Shown in pieces: positions 6,485-7,987 of a stretch of DNA of 7,987 nt (its first letter is position 1; each line of letters starts with the position of its first letter). The stretch is taken from NCBI GenBank assembly GCA_026987055.1, contig JALSNL010000403.1, positions 1 through 7,987 on the forward strand, in the 5' to 3' direction. The position numbers were made by a program, and so were the translations under genes. The notes beneath the pieces were generated by a model, which ran no database searches, was not told the origin of the DNA, and worked only from the letters and a program-made list of their open reading frames with translations. Source of the DNA: Melioribacteraceae bacterium (GTDB lineage Bacteria; Bacteroidota; Ignavibacteria; Ignavibacteriales; Melioribacteraceae).

Positions 6485-7987
6485 ATGGCTAAATACACAG
6501 AACTTCAAACAAGAAAACTAATAAGTAGATATGGCGGTGTAGGTTCCATAATAGAAACTATTTATGGAGCCTTACAGATACTACCATTTGATAAATGGGA
6601 ATATTTCCTAAAATTAGAAAATGGCACAATTGAATTGAGTGATAATGAAATTATTGAAGATGAAAGACTTTTGAAAAGACTACAATATCTTTTTCCAAAA
6701 CTTAAAACATTAGTAAAGGTTCCAGAGAATTATTCGGCAATATATAACGCTTCTTTACCAAAGATAAAAGAAAATATTATCAATGCAGAGTATTTCCCAA
6801 AATGGTTTTATTGTAATAAATGCGGGAGTTTCAAACCGCTTGATGAATGGTGGAAAGGTTGGAAAAATGTTTATGAAGGAACCGAAAAACAGCAGCAAGA
6901 CAAGTTTACACCACCGGTTTGTTATAAATGTTATCAAAAAGCAGTACAAAACAAAGAAAAACGAAAGTTTTATCCGTTAGAGCAAGTTAGATTTGTTTTA
7001 ATTTCACCCTCCGGCGAGATCAAAGATGTTCCATGGCAACTGTGGACAAACTTAAAAAGAGAAAATGGAAAAATCATTTTTAATGGAAAATGTTGTAATA
7101 AGCAAGATTTAAAATATATCAAGTCTGACAAATTTTCCGACTTTTCAGGAATAAGAATAAAATGCGATAATCCGAATTGTCCTACAAAAGGGAAACAAGT
7201 TTCATTAGCCGGTTTGTTAGGTTTGAGAATTGATTGTAATCCGGTAAAGGATAAAGACGGAAATGTCTTACGCAACAGGGATGGTTCAGAAAAAAAATCT
7301 TGCTATAAACCTGTGATAAGAACCAGTAATAGTGTTTATTACCCGTTAATTACTAATAGTCTTTTTTTACCTATTAAAACTATAAAACAAGAAATCAAAA
7401 GTAAAATAAAAACATATTATGAAGATTTTGATTTAACTCCAGAGCAAATTAAAACAAAAATATATGAAAAGTATGATATTTCTGTTTCAATAAATGACAT
7501 TAAAGTAATATTAGGATTAATGTCTTCTGTTTTCATCCCGGAAATTGAGTACCGTTCAAAAGAATATCTTTTTTTAACTAATGAGGAAAGTCCTAACGAT
7601 AATAATCTTGCTTTTGAAATTGAACAATCGGAAAAACTCCGGGAATTTGGAATTGATAAAATTTTAAAAATCAATCGCTTGAAAATGACTTCCGTTCAGA
7701 CGGGATATACAAGACAAGAGCCCATTGATAAAGATATATTTGTGACATATTCTATGGAAGATGATATTCCTGTCGGCAGAAACTTTGTAAAAGTAAAATA
7801 TACCTCTACAAAAGGCAAGGACACCGAAGTTCTTCCTGCTATTGAAAATTATGGTGAAGGGATATTTATTAAATTCCATAATGAAAAATTAAACGATTGG
7901 TTTAAAGAGGTTAGCAATACCGAAATTTTTAACGAAAGGTTGGATAAACTGATTTCTAATGCAAAAAATTCAGATTTTCCTTTAAGT
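6485..7987 (+). CDS. drmB: DISARM protein DrmB, DUF1998-type (3' end outside window)
   Basis: An open frame of 501 codons from the ATG at 6485, still open at the right edge. The N-terminus (residues 9-20, TRKLISRYGGVG, then a G-alpha-x-x-hydrophobic stretch to FDKW) matches the R-x-x-LI-x-x-G-x-G opening common to DrmB and DUF1998 proteins. Three cysteine pairs suggest bound zinc: Cys110/113 with Cys146/149, then Cys203/204 with Cys227/232. LISPSGEIKDVPW (172-184) and SNSVYYPL (281-288) are further family-type segments. DUF1998 itself normally sits toward the C-terminus, so it is probably only partly present here and roughly 100 or more residues may be missing. DrmB has no helicase motifs of its own; its partner is DrmA. 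The start lies 5 nt after the drmA stop in the context ATAAATAAAATGG, with no Shine-Dalgarno, so the genes are co-transcribed. Alternative: the DUF1998 half of a split Druantia DruE-like protein, less likely given drmE upstream. Confidence 0.88.
   Translation, partial: MAKYTELQTRKLISRYGGVGSIIETIYGALQILPFDKWEYFLKLENGTIELSDNEIIEDERLLKRLQYLFPKLKTLVKVPENYSAIYNASLPKIKENIINAEYFPKWFYCNKCGSFKPLDEWWKGWKNVYEGTEKQQQDKFTPPVCYKCYQKAVQNKEKRKFYPLEQVRFVLISPSGEIKDVPWQLWTNLKRENGKIIFNGKCCNKQDLKYIKSDKFSDFSGIRIKCDNPNCPTKGKQVSLAGLLGLRIDCNPVKDKDGNVLRNRDGSEKKSCYKPVIRTSNSVYYPLITNSLFLPIKTIKQEIKSKIKTYYEDFDLTPEQIKTKIYEKYDISVSINDIKVILGLMSSVFIPEIEYRSKEYLFLTNEESPNDNNLAFEIEQSEKLREFGIDKILKINRLKMTSVQTGYTRQEPIDKDIFVTYSMEDDIPVGRNFVKVKYTSTKGKDTEVLPAIENYGEGIFIKFHNEKLNDWFKEVSNTEIFNERLDKLISNAKNSDFPLS

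Overview
The window is low-GC DNA with A-rich start codon contexts, no clear Shine-Dalgarno sequences, and one match to the Bacteroidota -7 promoter element (TAnnTTTG). Together these suggest a member of the Bacteroidota, though this is inferred from sequence style and not from a marker gene.

Layout. Positions 1-86 (minus strand) hold the first 28 codons of a gene that leaves the window on the left, probably an MBL-fold metallo-hydrolase. Positions 87-349 are a divergent intergenic region with a G-run cluster (126-164) and a candidate promoter (272-279). From 350 to the right edge three plus-strand genes are packed as one operon: a 789-residue protein (350-2719), a 1257-residue superfamily 2 helicase (2706-6479, overlapping the first gene by 14 nt) and a cysteine-rich DUF1998-type protein starting 5 nt later (6485) and cut by the window end after 501 codons.

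Interpretation. Helicase plus DrmB-like protein, preceded by a protein of about 800 residues, matches a class 2 DISARM anti-phage locus: drmE-drmA-drmB. The remaining expected members, the phospholipase D-like drmC and the 5-cytosine methylase drmMII, would have to lie to the right of the window. The left neighbour is divergent and looks like an ordinary metabolic gene, so the left edge of the defence locus is probably inside this window. DrmA and DrmB are known from a class 1 system to form a DNA-binding complex. DrmE has no assigned activity.

The system is already described. What may be new is in the details: a degenerate P-loop-like segment in DrmE suggesting a decayed helicase fold, a GC-rich acidic Asp/Gly insertion in DrmA, a zinc-ribbon-like insertion inside the DrmA helicase core, and an overlapping mini-ORF with a slippery A-run at the drmE start.
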